From: Gnetum montanum
Lineage: Eukaryota > Streptophyta > Gnetopsida > Gnetales > Gnetaceae
DNA length: 64,000 nt
Direction of reading: 5' to 3'
NCBI GenBank assembly: GCA_015680685.1
Contig: MNCI01002315.1
Coordinates: 1 to 64,000, forward strand
The translations under genes and the position numbers were made by a program. How positions within the stretch are numbered: position 1 is the first letter of the stretch; every line of letters starts with the position of its first letter. Positions 20,049 to 31,420 of the stretch are shown here, in pieces. Under the pieces are notes generated by a model, which was given only the letters and a program-made list of their open reading frames with translations, did not search any database and had not been told where the DNA came from.

Positions 20049-22100
20049 TGTTCCTTAGGCTTCAAAGGATAAAAGGTTTTCTACTTACTTATTTTATCAA
20101 CAATACAAAGATGGTGAGGACTTCTTTTTGGACTAGTTCCACTATATAGATTTTCCCTTGTTCTTTGAAGGAGAAGATCCTCAACCAGAGGTTGTAGTCA
20201 ACTATGGACAAACTAGGTGGGGGGAAAGAATGGTTCAGAGGATCAGGGGGCCTCAAAAGATAACAACCAAAGCCATTCATCTAGAGGTAAGAACAATAGC
20301 AAGCATCAGGAGAAAGATAAACATGGTGATTGGGGTTGGGACTGAAGAAGAGGAGTCAGTAGGCATCATTTTGGTGCTTATTCTCCTTCCTCTTCGCCTT
20401 CATCATCATCCTCATTGTATTTATCTTTCAACTTTAATAGGAGAAGTAGAGGTTGGGACCATGGGAAGAGCAATAAAGATCATGATGGAGTTGAACAATG
20501 AGATAGGGATGATTGTAGATCCTATTGGGATAATAAAGACTAGGGACATGAACAACAATAAGGGGATGAATGTCATAAAGACATAAGGAATAATAGGACT
20601 CATCATAGGCATCATGGCCATGAATGGGGCCATTGAGATTGCTATGACTATGATGAGGCTCTACTAGCTACAAGAAATATTTTAAATATTTAAAAGGCTA
20701 TTAGAATTTCCACCAGGAACTTGAAAGATAGTTGCATTAAATAGCTAGATATGAATAATATTTCCAAGTTTTATGGGCGATATAATTTAGATTCATAGAA
20801 TCATTTCAAGCCTTCCATGATGCTTGTGCCTTGAAAAATGTGAAAAATGAATGAAAAAAGCTAAAAATATTTCTAAGGACACTCATTAAAGAAGCAAAAA
20901 GATGATATCAGTTCTTGAAACCAGAATCTATTCAACAATGGAGTATGATGCTGGAGCTATTCAATAACAAGTACCAAATGTACTCCAGAGTGTCCAATCT
21001 GTGGAGGTAAATCCAAGGTTAGAAACAAGGCACTCATGAGTCCTTGGATGTAGCCATGAGCAGGTATTACTCTTTGTTTCATTGATGCCCAAGCCATGGA
21101 TACTCCTAATGGGATTAGTTGTGTCATATCATAGATGGGTTTAGAATTGAAACCAAGAGAACCCTTGGGGTCTATGCCTAGGGAAGACTTTTTAAGCTAA
21201 GGATCCATCAGATTCAAAGGCACATAGAGCAAATGGCCAAGGAGGAAGGAGAGCTAAAAAATGGAAAAGTATATAAGAGTACAATAGAGATCCCTCCATT
21301 TGCAAGAGGGAGGTTTGTTTCTGTGAGAATGAGAAGGAGACACCACTTGATGAAGTGGTGTAGAAGAAAACCTTATTGATCCAAAAATCGGTTATTGAAA
21401 TATCAGTTAAGGTAGATAAGATGTGGGACTCCTTGGATGAGAAGTTCCAAACTATTGTGAAGATTGCAAAGGAATGTAGAGATCAAGGAGGTAGCGGGCA
21501 TGAATGATGGAAGAAAAATGATGTTGAATTGGAATATCGCAATATAAGGATAAAGTTGTAGTAGTAGAGAAGGTTATAGATTTGGAGACGGATGATGATA
21601 GTTGTGACATATATTAATATGAACATCCTAAGGAATGTTGTTCCTTATTGTTACACCTACAAGAATCTAGGATGTACACTTTATATCCTAAATTGTAGAA
21701 CAGGAAGCACCCAGGAGGTTGCCTTATCCACAAGGCAACTATCGACAGTAATTCCACCAACAAGCATACTATTTGAGTGGAGCATAATCTCATTCTTAGA
21801 AATAGTACCAACAAAGGCAACATCCATAGTCATGGGAGATTTCACCTTTAAGGCAATAGTACCCTTATTGCCAACCTAATCCCCATGTTTATTATGTTTA
21901 ATAGTCAGTCTCTTCACATGACTCTTCTAGTCATGCTTCCTTCCCACATCACTACTATCCTTTAGAGTACTACAAAGTGCCTTCTCGAATAGGGGAGTCC
22001 CCATTTTCCTTTTATCCTCCTCAACATCTATCCACTTCTACATCCATCATTAACACCTTTACCACCTACTCCATTCATGCAATGTAAAATTTCTACCTAG
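20049..22100 (+). pseudogene. gag: Element D gag
   Basis: The N-terminal part (20050-20640) is charged and His/Asp-rich. The capsid domain follows at about 20740-21230 (LDMNNISKFYG, FHDACA-like and WSMMLELFNNKYQMY-like segments in shifting frames). The zinc knuckle near 21600-21645 reads C-D-I-Y-x3-H-x4-C: the second Cys is Tyr, the same change seen in K. A Pro/His-rich tail ends near 22100. Many stops and frameshifts are present. Confidence 0.75.
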
Positions 22101-22865
22101 TCACAACAAAGAAATGCCACGAGGGCAGTAAACTTGTAGCTAACTTCTTAGCTAAGTGGTTGTGAACCTAAGCCTCGAAAGAGACCATTCTTTAGAACCA
22201 ACAACCCTATGAAGCCGTCACAAATATCTGTGTTTGATAATCTTGCTACTTCAATCCTTGAAATTTCTATTGAGTAGCCTTTAAACCAAAGTGCTCCCTA
22301 ATTACACATTGTCATGTTAACCCATGCAGTTACAAATTATATCAAGGTCAACCATCTCCCTAGGAAAAGATCTAATCTTGGGAGTCCTCTTGCAGATAGC
22401 CAAAAAAGAACCATGTAAGGCTCTTTTGGATTCAAGTTTTGGAGTTAAGTTTGTTTCACAAGAAATGTATAAAGCCTAGAACTTGCCTCCCTTAAAAAAG
22501 AGCAACGACTAGAGTTGGAAGACCGATTCATCACTATTCCTTTGGTTTTGGTGGAGGACACCATGACTACTATTTATGGGTGGTCATATCCTACTGATTT
22601 GTTGTTGATCCATGTGGAGAATTGTAAAGGGGACTTTCCTATCATCATGGGAAGAGCATGGTTGAGCACCATTAATGCAAGGTTGGGGATTCAAGACCTT
22701 TCCTTGGAGATTTCCAAGGAAAATAAATTTAGTAATATTGAGAAGAAAAGAGTTCCATACATGGTGTATAGTGACACAAGGTGCCATTGTATTCAAAGAC
22801 TATGAACCATCAAAGGCACATCACTTTAAGCATGCAATTAGTATGCAAAGAAGACATAAATTCAA
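22101..22865 (+). pseudogene. Element D aspartic protease
   Basis: The linker RKRPFFRTN (about 22170) matches K (RRPFFRTN). The active site reads L-D-S-S instead of D-S-G near 22425. An open piece (22515-22805) has LEDRFITIPLVLVEDTMTTI, GWSYPTDLLLIHV, FPIIMGRAWLSTINARLG and LSLEISKEN, characteristic of Athila-type proteases. It is inactive through active-site loss. Confidence 0.8.
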
Positions 22866-22979
22866 AGGTGCCTATACATAGCAGCCACTAAATAGGAGGA
22901 TACCTAGTGGTTGATAATAGATAATAAGGCTAGATCAACAATATGCATGAAACCAGCTGAGAGCCTTACTAGCTCCTAT

Positions 22980-24000
22980 GTTGAAAGCATGGATAAATTG
23001 GAGCAACTCCATCGCTAACTCTCCGATGCCAAAAGTGAGATTGATTGGGGAGAGTTGGAGATCATTAAGACTTTCAAGAAAGAGCCCCTCGAGTTAAAGG
23101 ATCTACCAGGAAGTATGGAATATGGATTTCTAAACAATGGCAAGTCGATAATTATCAATACTACATTTGCTCTTGCTCAGAAAAAGAAATTGTTAGAAGT
23201 TGTGAATAAAGGGCCAACAATATTCACCTCATCATATCATGAGCTAATAAGAATTGATTCTAGGATATGCTAGTATAGAATCTACATAGTCTTCTTCATC
23301 AAGACAAAGAGGTAGCTACAAAGATGCTTAAACCTGAAACTCAAACAAATTATTAAGAAGGAGATTGAACAACTCCTCAAGGCTGGGTTCATTTACGCCA
23401 TTGTGGATAGTGAGTGGGTTAGCCCACTTGTTATTGTACCAAAGAAAGGAGGAAAGTGGGGAGTTTGTATAGAATTTCATTTATTGAACATGACAACCTA
23501 TAACGATCATTTCCCATTACCATTTGTGGATTTGGTGTTGGACATCATTATAGGGCATTGTTACTATAGCTTTCTGGATGGTTATAGTGGCTATAACCAA
23601 ATCTAGATAGCATTGGAGGACTCAGTCAAGACAACATTCATAAGTCATTGATTTTGCATACAAAAAGATGCCCTTTGAGCTATGCAATGTCCTTACCACA
23701 TTCCAACGATTAGTCCTAAGCATATTCCAATAATAACTTAGTAGCAGGGTAGAAGTCTTCATGGATAACTTCTCTACCTACAAGGCTATCTTTGAGCAAG
23801 CCTTGGATTGCCTTGAGCAAGTTCTTAAACAATGTGTGGAGAAAAACTTGAGGCTAAATTGGTAGAAGAGCCATTTAATGGTCCAAGAGGGCATTATCTT
23901 GGAGCATTGAATTTCAAACAAAGGGATTGAGGTAGACCTAGAAAAAGTAAGGGTCATTTAAGGAATAACCATATAGCCAAAAATAGTGAAATATGTGAGT
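22980..24000 (+). pseudogene. Element D reverse transcriptase
   Basis: The linker (MEIIKTFKKEPLELKDLPGS, 23055 onward) precedes RT blocks AIVDSEWVSPLVIVPKKGGK, CIEFHLLN, HFPLPFVDLVLD, HCYYSFLDGYSGYNQI, and the palm motif F-M-D-N at 23758-23769, where the second catalytic Asp is Asn. Q-to-stop changes are frequent (IFQ followed by two stops near 23730). Thumb sequence with FFGHIGYYRHFIKNFSKI runs to about 24060. Confidence 0.85.
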
Positions 24001-24700
24001 TCATTCTTTGGCCACATTGGTTACTATAGGCACTTCATTAAAAATTTCTCAAAGATTGTCAAATCATTGCTGGAACTTACAAACAAAGATGCACGGTTCA
24101 TATAGACCAAGAAATGTGAGAATGCATTCCAGCAGTTGAAGCAAAAACTCATAGAAAGTCCAATTCTATGAGTACCAGATTAGGCTAGACCATTCCATGT
24201 CATGATGGATGCATCAAATTATTTTTTAGGGGCTATGCTTACATAGATGGACAATTAGAAACATCCATACTACATTCATTGTGCAAGTAGAAACATTGTG
24301 GATGCACAACTAAACTACACCACCATTGAAAAGGAACTCAAGACAGTGGTGTATGTCTTAAAAAAATTCAAGCACTATGTGCTTGGATACAAAGTTTTTA
24401 TACACATCAATCGTAGTGCTATTTGGTTTTTGATGAACAAGCTAATGGTGAGCCCTCGTTTCATATGGTGTTTGGTGATCCTTTAGTAGTTTGATTTAAC
24501 AATGATTAATCGAAAGGGGACCGAGAATGTGAGGGCTGATTACTTGTCTTGGTTAAGATGGGATAGCAAAGAGGATGAGGGCCCACTATTTGATGAATTT
24601 CTTGATGAACTCCTCTTTGCTAGTGTTAATGATCAAAATCCCAAGGAAACAAATTGGTACAATCACATCCTCTCCTATTTACTTACATAGGAGATTCCAT
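24001..24700 (+). pseudogene. Element D RNase H
   Basis: The translation has RPFHVMMDASNYFLGAMLT (first Asp kept), HPYYIHCASRNIVDAQLNYT, TIEKELKTVVYVLKKFKHYVL (Glu kept) and HINRSAIWFLMNK. An open piece at 24502-24690 carries the linker to integrase with NVRADYLSWLRWD. A stop after MLT falls exactly where C also has a stop, both replacing Gln (TAG here, TAA in C). Confidence 0.83.
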
Positions 24701-25960
24701 AGGAGTGGGATGGTAAGAAGAAACAACAGTTTTTTTCATCAGGCCAAACACTCCATGAAGATCAAAGGAAACCTCTACAAGAGTTGTGTAGATGGCCTAG
24801 TATGATGGTGTGTGCCCAATGCAAACCAACTCCGAGTCATCCAGGATGCACACGAAGGCCCTTATAGGGACCACAATGCTAGGAGAAAGACAAACATTAA
24901 GATACTTATGGTAGAGTATTATTGGCCTATGATTTTTAGGGATGCCCATTACTTCTTCTATTTTGGTGATAGGTATTAACATGATGAAGGGATGACTATG
25001 CAAATGGAAGGGCCTCAATAGTGGATCCAACCATTGGAGCCTTTTGATCTTTGGAAGATTAACTTCATGGGGCCCATCAACCCTATGTCGAATGGAAAGA
25101 CATACATCATCATGGTAGTTGATTATTGCATCAAATGGACTAAAGCTATTTCCTTTATCAATTGTTGATCTTCTACAGTGGCATAGTTTGTATAAAAAAA
25201 TGTTATAAATAGGTTTGGTATGCCATGAGGACTAATTTTAGATAATGGAACACACTTTACTCATGCCACTTTTCGAAAGCTCATGCAACACTTAGGGGTT
25301 GAACATAAACTAACAACTCCATACCACCCCCAAGCCAATGGTCAAGTTGAGGTTACCAATAGGGAAATCACCAAAACACTACATATACAGTTAGTAATAT
25401 AGGAAGGATTGGAGTAGTAAACTCAATGATGCTCTTTGGGCTTTTCATTCAACATGGAAACTTCCTATTGGGTATTATTCCTATGAGTTAGTGTATGAGA
25501 AACTTTCAACTCTTCCCATCTAAATCAATCTCTGTACACTTTCAAAGACTTATGACCTTGACTTGAACCTAAGTCTAGCCCAAAGAGAAAGATTGATGAA
25601 TTTCAACATGCTAGACGAGAATATATTAGTGGTCATATCATTGAATGATGTGCACAAGGCACACAACAAGCAATGCCATGAGCTTTGTATAAGGAAAGTA
25701 AAGTTTCAACTAGGAGATAAGGTGCTTTACTAGAACCCCATACATGTACCTCAATGTACAAAATTTCAAATGCTATGGAAGGGCCCTTACATTATACATG
25801 AAACTTTTCTATCTAGGGCCATGATGATCTATCATCTTGCTAGCTTGAAGAAGAAGTTATGAGTCAATATCCAACAACTTAAACCTTTCCTAGAGATAAG
25901 AACTACTGGTGGGAATAATGCCTCAACTAATGGCCAAGCATGCTTAATTTTTTAGATCTC
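24701..25960 (+). pseudogene. Element D integrase
   Basis: The zinc domain (24830-24990) is decayed. The core has INFMGPINPMSNGKTYIIMVVDY, LDNGTHFTHATFRKLMQHLG, and LTTPYHPQANGQVEVTNREI with Asp and Glu of the triad present; the first Asp of the WGIDFMG motif reads N (INFMG). The C-terminal part (LNDALWAFHSTWKLPIGYYSYELVY) continues to about 25870, and the tail homologous to B and K lies at about 25920-26000. Confidence 0.84.
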
Positions 25961-27886
25961 TTCCTTCCAAGTCGGTTGTGGGTGAGATGGCCATCCATGC
26001 TAACATCCTATAAGTAGCTCCTTAGTTCTTCAACCTTTTTGTTTTACATTGTTTTTCATACATTTTCCTTTTTCTTGAGTATTTTGCAATTTCTTTTATA
26101 TTTTTCTTCATTTGGATTTTCTTATGTCTTTTTCTTCTTCTTTATTGCCATCAGGATTTTGGTTTTGAACACAACTGCTAATTGATGGTGGATAATTGAA
26201 TTATATTGTTTAATTTGATTACTTAATGACTGGATTTCATCATTGAATTTTGGCGTTGATTAATGGGACATTGGTTTTCTCATGATATTAGGTAGTGAGC
26301 TCATGTCATCCATCCATTCCATTAAGCTCCATGGTGTTCTCTTGTTTTGGACACACGAGGTCCTTTCTTAATAACAAATTTTAAAGAACTTGTGACCTTG
26401 GTACTTTCCTAGACTTGGAATGAATCAAGTAGAATTGACAAGGATGTGGCTTCAAGGGGTCTTATCACCTTTTCTATCTAAAGTTTTATGGGTATTCTCA
26501 TCGATTCCTCACCATTCCTAATGTTGACCAATAACAGGAAGTAATGTCTTTGCATAATGTGGTTCCCATGAAAAACAAACATGGAAATTCAAAGCACACA
26601 CCTTAGATGAAACAATGGATTGCAAACATTGGTTATGGGGCTAGAAAGACATATTACCCATGTCTAAAGGCATTCATCTAACTAAGTCCCTTTTCACTTC
26701 CTACTTCTCTTTTCTTCTCTATTTAGAATGATGGATGGTCTTTGGGCATGTTCATGACCTCTAGGGGGTCGAACAATCTTAATGTGCCAATGTGAAGTCA
26801 TTGGAAGTGGATGATCTTGATTCCAACTAAGGATGAGATAATATCACATCACCTTAATCACAAACTTCACAAAGGACTTCATGTGACCAAAATGAAGAAC
26901 TCCATTCCATTCTCTCTCTCTCTCTCTCTCTCATCACCAATTCTGTCCATCTATCATCTCATTGCCTCCTATCATAATTAATTAGTGTGTCCATTTAGAT
27001 ATGTCTTAATTATTTGGTGGTTTCTTATGTGATTTTATTTTTAACAATTCATGGCCATTAATCATCCTTGGGACCTATGGATTCCTTGGTATGAGGGCAT
27101 GCAAGGACATTAGAGGCATGAGCTTGCTATGGAGAGGATCCATTTGCATACTCTTTGATTTGGGTAGTTAAAATTTTTATCCCACTATCATTTTGCCTTC
27201 AAACCATTGTTTTCCATCTTGGAACATCTAGTTTTTTCACTCGGTAATCAAATTTCATGAAAATCTCCTTTTTCCAGCTAAATCTCAAGTCCTCTTAACT
27301 AATTTTTCCTGATTCTAGACTTTTCTGGCTTTCTTTGGACTCCAACTTCATCCAAATGCTCTTTCTTCATATTTCATTTTTTAATATGAAAATTTATTCT
27401 TTACTGATGCATCGATGCATGGGAGAAATAGTATACGTACACATTGACACTTAGCAAAATTTTTACATTTGCCTTATAATGCACAACAAGTCTTTGTAAT
27501 TTTTCAAATCCTAGAGCCTTCCCAAAGTCCACTTTCAAACCACTTATCCAAATCAACTCATTCTTTGACCCTCAAGTTATTGGAGGTGAGCTTTATGTCA
27601 TGGGGGTCACAAACCTATGGTTTTTGATGGAAAATCTTTCAAAACTTTTCTAACTCCCAAGGTTTAACTAATAATATAATATTAAAATCATCATCTATAC
27701 CAAGTTAAACCTCATCAATAAACTTTGGTAGCTAAATGAATAAAATTGTAATAAAATAATGACAAAATAATCAATTTGCCATAATCACAACTAACTTAAG
27801 CATAACTTGTCCAAAAGAAGAAATGTATCAAGAGTACTAAAATTTAGACATAAGACACTAATCCTTGGTTATGTTTGTAAACATAG
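25961..27886 (+). other. Element D 3' spacer and putative splice site
   Basis: The spacer matches those of B, C, G and E in blocks: AAGGATGTGGCTTCAAGGGGT near 26440, CATTAGAGGCATGAGCTTG near 27108 and GACACTTAGCAAAATTTT near 27447. It includes the (TC)11 run at 26911. The last 20 bases (ending GTTTGTAAACATAG) precede the ORF-X ATG at 27887 and keep the AG of the putative acceptor. No supported ORF. Confidence 0.7.
26911..26932. repeat. (TC)11 microsatellite
   Basis: A perfect dinucleotide run lies inside the element D spacer. Confidence 0.95.
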
Positions 27887-29865
27887 ATGACACTAAAGAG
27901 GGGATCACAAGGAGAAGGACCATCCCAACCAAGGAAGAAGTCACTAAGAGGAGGAAGGGACCAGTGGCCACAACAGCCCCAAGAAGGAGAGGCCAAAGCA
28001 CATGTGATGGGAGCTCTTTGAGAGGCGCCTGAAGTGGAATTTGTTCATCAAATTTCCATTGCAAAGACATGCCAATCATGGTAGGATGAGGCACGAAGGC
28101 CTAGGACTAATTTGGAGGTCACATTGATTGAGGCCTATCTTGAATGAATTCATTCTAAGGAAGTCCAAAGTTTGATTCTTCAGAAACTTAACTTTGGTTC
28201 CTTCTTGGAGTTGGTGTTAGAGGAAGTCTGCACATAACTGTAGGGGACTCTCATATGGCTCATTCTCTCTTCCAATGGAGAATGGTACATGGGGGAAACA
28301 TATCTCTTCTAGAAAAACTAGCACATAGATGCCACAGTAAAGATAAAGAACATAAGTATTTCCTACTTGGTTGAGGCCATTATAGAGGCCCTTGGACTAC
28401 CTAACACAGGGGCCACGTTGGTGGAAATTTCCATGCAAGTGGACCTTGATGCTAAAAAAAATAGGTCCAACAATGCTATGGGGTGGATCATAAGGAGTAC
28501 GGTGCAACTCACCAAGGCAGAGAGAGCCTACTTCAAAATTGCCACCTAGCATCAAAATCCAATAATGAAGACCAGTAATATCACTTCCTTCTCCGCTTAT
28601 GCATACACTGCTCTAAGCAGCAAATTCTCTTTCAACCTCCTCAACTCATCTTTCTCAGGATCAAGAAGCATTTTAAAGAAAATGAGGGAGGGAGAAAGAT
28701 AGTCCCCTTCTTGTGCCTGATTTGCAAGCTTTGCAGAAGGGGAGGCATAGCCTGTTATGTCAATGATACACTTCGTCATGCTTCTGTTGCATCTTGAGAG
28801 GAGATGATGAAGGACAAGGTAGCTGCCAAGTTGCTGGAAGAGGAATGACCACCACCATTACTTGCTAGTGAGACCACATTAAAGGATTACATAGTTGTGA
28901 AATGCATGAGGGAACTTTGTGGATAGTTACTACAATAACAACAAGGAGAGGCAAGTGGTGGGGAACCATCGGTCTACTAGTGAGCATTAAGCCATCTCAA
29001 CAAGGTAACTAGAATAATAAGTTGGCTAGAAGAGACCATCCCGTTGTTTTTAACCTAATGCACATAAGCACTTGCAAGAATGAATCTAAGCATTTGAGAA
29101 GTTATGGTTTTGATCCTTGGATAATATGCATTTCCAAAAGTCTTTGGAAACATTGCAACTTTTTCAATGTGCTTGGAGGAAGGCAAGGGGGCTACTATCT
29201 TGGTGATGCAACATCATAAGTAAGAAATAGCGATAGAGATGGTGGTCAATTAGGTGGTAGAAGCACTTAATGCTCCTGTAGTGACCATACCAGACATAGC
29301 TACACTAAAAAATATGCAAGCTTCCATAGGACTGGGTAGTAGGAGGCTAAGTACAACCCAACATGAGAAGGTGTTAAACCAACTAGTGGGAACCAGGAAA
29401 TCACTTTTGGAGATCTTTGGTCTCCTAGGAAAGATCATTGTAATCCAGTTGGAGCTGTTGAAGACTAAGGGCAATCTTATCATTGCCAATGACTAACTTA
29501 AGGTAGCCACCACTGAGAACTGTTAGTTGGTTGCCAAGGTTGCAAAACTAAGAGCCCATCTCATTGATCTTGCCATTCTTAGCTAGACCATCACAAGAGA
29601 TGAAGCTTTCTTGAAGCATCAAAACAAACTTAAGAAGCCTAATAATGCCAAGGAAATGAAAATCTATGATGCATCCTTATTGGAAACTCTTTCTATCAAC
29701 ACCAATAAAGACTTGGTGCAAGTCCACAAAGAGAACTTGATCCTTATCAAAGACATCTATTACTTGCACAATGTCGAGGAGCAAAAAAGACTAGATGATT
29801 GAATTTCTGAGATAGCAGTACGAGTAGCTTGCTAAGGTAAACCTGGACTTGAGGAGGTTGGAAGC
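27887..29865 (+). pseudogene. ORF-X of element D, 5' part
   Basis: It starts MTLKRGSQGEGPSQPRKK, aligning with MAPKRGQHEGPSQ in G. It has the SNGEWYMGETYLF segment (28270-28320), the VEAIIEALGLPNTGATLVEI segment (28372-28430) that matches LNLPNRGPKVAHL of G, and a coiled-coil-like body from about 29260 (open pieces 29254-29496 and 29611-29802). It is interrupted at 29866 by element E and resumes at 36149. Function unknown. It occupies the envelope position but has no membrane segment. Confidence 0.72.
29861..29865. repeat. Left target-site duplication of element E
   Basis: GAAGC abuts the left LTR. The right flank at 36144-36148 reads GAATC, four of five identical. A five-base duplication is typical of LTR-element integrases. 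Confidence 0.7.
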
Positions 29866-30775
29866 TAATGAGTGGCGAGGTACCCCTACACTCAACCATA
29901 CGAATACGAGTGTTTCACGCACGATCCTGTTGAACTTCATAGACGGGCTAGTTGTGGTATCTAGATAGTTACTTGTTGATCATAGTTTGCTGTCTTCCCA
30001 TTTAAACTAGTATTTGCTTTATCACATATGTTATTGTTTAGAGTGAGGTGTATGATGTGGTTCTAAACTAGTGCTACTCCTAGAGGCAATGGAAAATAAC
30101 TTTAATTGGACTAAGGAGGAGAGAGAGAGAGAGAGAGAGAATCTAAGCTAGCCTAAGTGCGATAAGCATCCATCCTTAATCATTTGTGCACATCTTGGAC
30201 CTCGTGTACTACTTCTGGGCTTACCAAGTGTATATTACTTGAGCACTCCTAGATATGCTACTGGGTTACCAAGTAGTTACACTTCAATTGTCGTGATTGA
30301 GTTGTACTCATTCTGCATTTAACAACAAGAATAGTAAATGATGGTAAAGAAATATTAACTAAGAAAATAAATAATAATAATAATAATAATTAACAATAAC
30401 AATTAAATAATTAAAACTAAGTGAATGCTGTAATGATGGAGTAATATCAATCTTTATTATCGATCATGTGCATGTCCAAGTACATCACACTCGAATAAAG
30501 GTTCCGTACAATTACAAGCATCACACTGTGGGCATGCACTTGGGAAAATAGTCTAGCTCCTACAGAAACAAACTATAAGAGCTTTTCTACAAATTGAACA
30601 TAAGATGCCTAAATGTGGCAGGTGCATGCATATTTATAGTGGAAAATGAACTTTGCGTTGACGAGGCCACGTCAATGCATGGATAGATGCATCGATGGGG
30701 TCACGTTGACACAACCGTGTTGATAGGGCTTCATCGACATGGCCTAGTTGATGCTGTCTACTGGATGCTTCATCA
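29866..30775 (-). repeat. 3' LTR of element E
   Basis: The LTR is 910 bp. On the minus strand it starts TGATG at 30775 and ends CTCATTA at 29866 (T-to-C decayed CATCA). It holds a CATCGATG-like dyad array (30655-30755), TATAAATA at 30638-30631, and (GA)10 at 30121-30140. About nine in ten bases match the 5' LTR, and most differences are transitions, so the insertion is old. Confidence 0.92.
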
Positions 30776-30790
30776 TACGCCCACGACTAA
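30776..30790 (-). promoter_or_regulatory. Polypurine tract of element E
   Basis: On the minus strand TAGTCGTGGGCGTA abuts the LTR start TGATG, in the position and context of the purine tracts of C, D, G and K. The G run is interrupted by one C. Confidence 0.65.
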
Positions 30791-30955
30791 ATAACAACTT
30801 GTCCTTGAGTCAAAAAAAATGAGAACAAGTGCAATTAAGTACACTGTGGATAGGTATGGGATTATTGAGTACTAGTAATTTACTCATGCTACAATGTAAA
30901 TTTAAACAAAACAAAATTGGGACACATAGAGTGTAGAATGCAAAATTATTAGAAC

Positions 30956-31392
30956 TCATGTGGTTCCTGGTGGTGGTGGCTCCTCCATGGGTGCCTTTCC
31001 TTCATCCTGGGCTCTAGGCTTCTAAGATTGATACCGTTGAAGAAGTGCCTGATCTTTCTCCTATTTAGTCTGAGGATCATGAGCCATCCATGTTGATGTT
31101 CCAATGTTTGATGGAGTTGGCACCTCCTATGGACACGGCAACTACGGAAACACTTGATTGACCTTGACATGCCATGTCGCAAATAACTGCTATTCCTCTT
31201 CATAGGCTCGGGCCCTAACCTCTCCACCTTTTTCTTGGCTAGATTGTGCAGTGATAGGAGTTCCTTGATGGATGCTAAATGATTTTACCTCCTGCTCCAC
31301 ATGTTCTACATGAGGTCCTTAGCTTCTGCCTTCCCCTAGGCATTTAGTTGCACCTTGAGAAGGTCCTCCTTATTGTCCTTTTTAGGGGCCAT
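30956..31392 (-). pseudogene. Shortened ORF-X of element E
   Basis: The reading frame starts ATGGCCCCTAAAA at 31392 and ends at the PPPPGTT stop (30958-30956). It fuses the N-terminal 60 or so codons of ORF-X to the last 80 or so: GGEVRA is followed directly by RAYEEEWQLF, a segment that in G lies over 2 kb further on. The fusion is in frame in the ORF-X sense and has the same breakpoint as in M. A one-base loss near the start (AAAAAGG for AAAAGAGG) breaks this copy. The C-terminal W-H-V-K-V-N motif and PCP-EVPTPSNIGTSTWM are kept. Confidence 0.75.
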
Positions 31393-31420
31393 CTATAATC
31401 ACACAAAGATCAATTGTTAG
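31393..31420 (-). promoter_or_regulatory. Putative branch site and 3' splice site before ORF-X (element E)
   Basis: On the minus strand TTACTAAC (31420-31413) lies 24 nt before GATTATAG, whose AG (31394-31393) abuts the ATG. ACTAAC matches the plant/yeast branch consensus CTRAY, and the distance is in the normal range. Confidence 0.5.

Noticed and set aside
20158-20586. 142-codon plus-strand frame as a host gene
   Set aside because: It lies at the gag N-terminus of D, is His/Asp-rich like K gag in another frame, and has no known domain; it is treated as part of the decayed gag.
12211-24700. Alternative genetic code with TAA/TAG read as Gln, as in ciliates
   Set aside because: Stops do fall on Gln positions in C and D, but TGA stops, frameshifts and lost catalytic residues are also present. 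E, G, K and M use CAA/CAG for Gln with normal terminators, and all families are plant retroelements. Deamination decay is the simpler reading.
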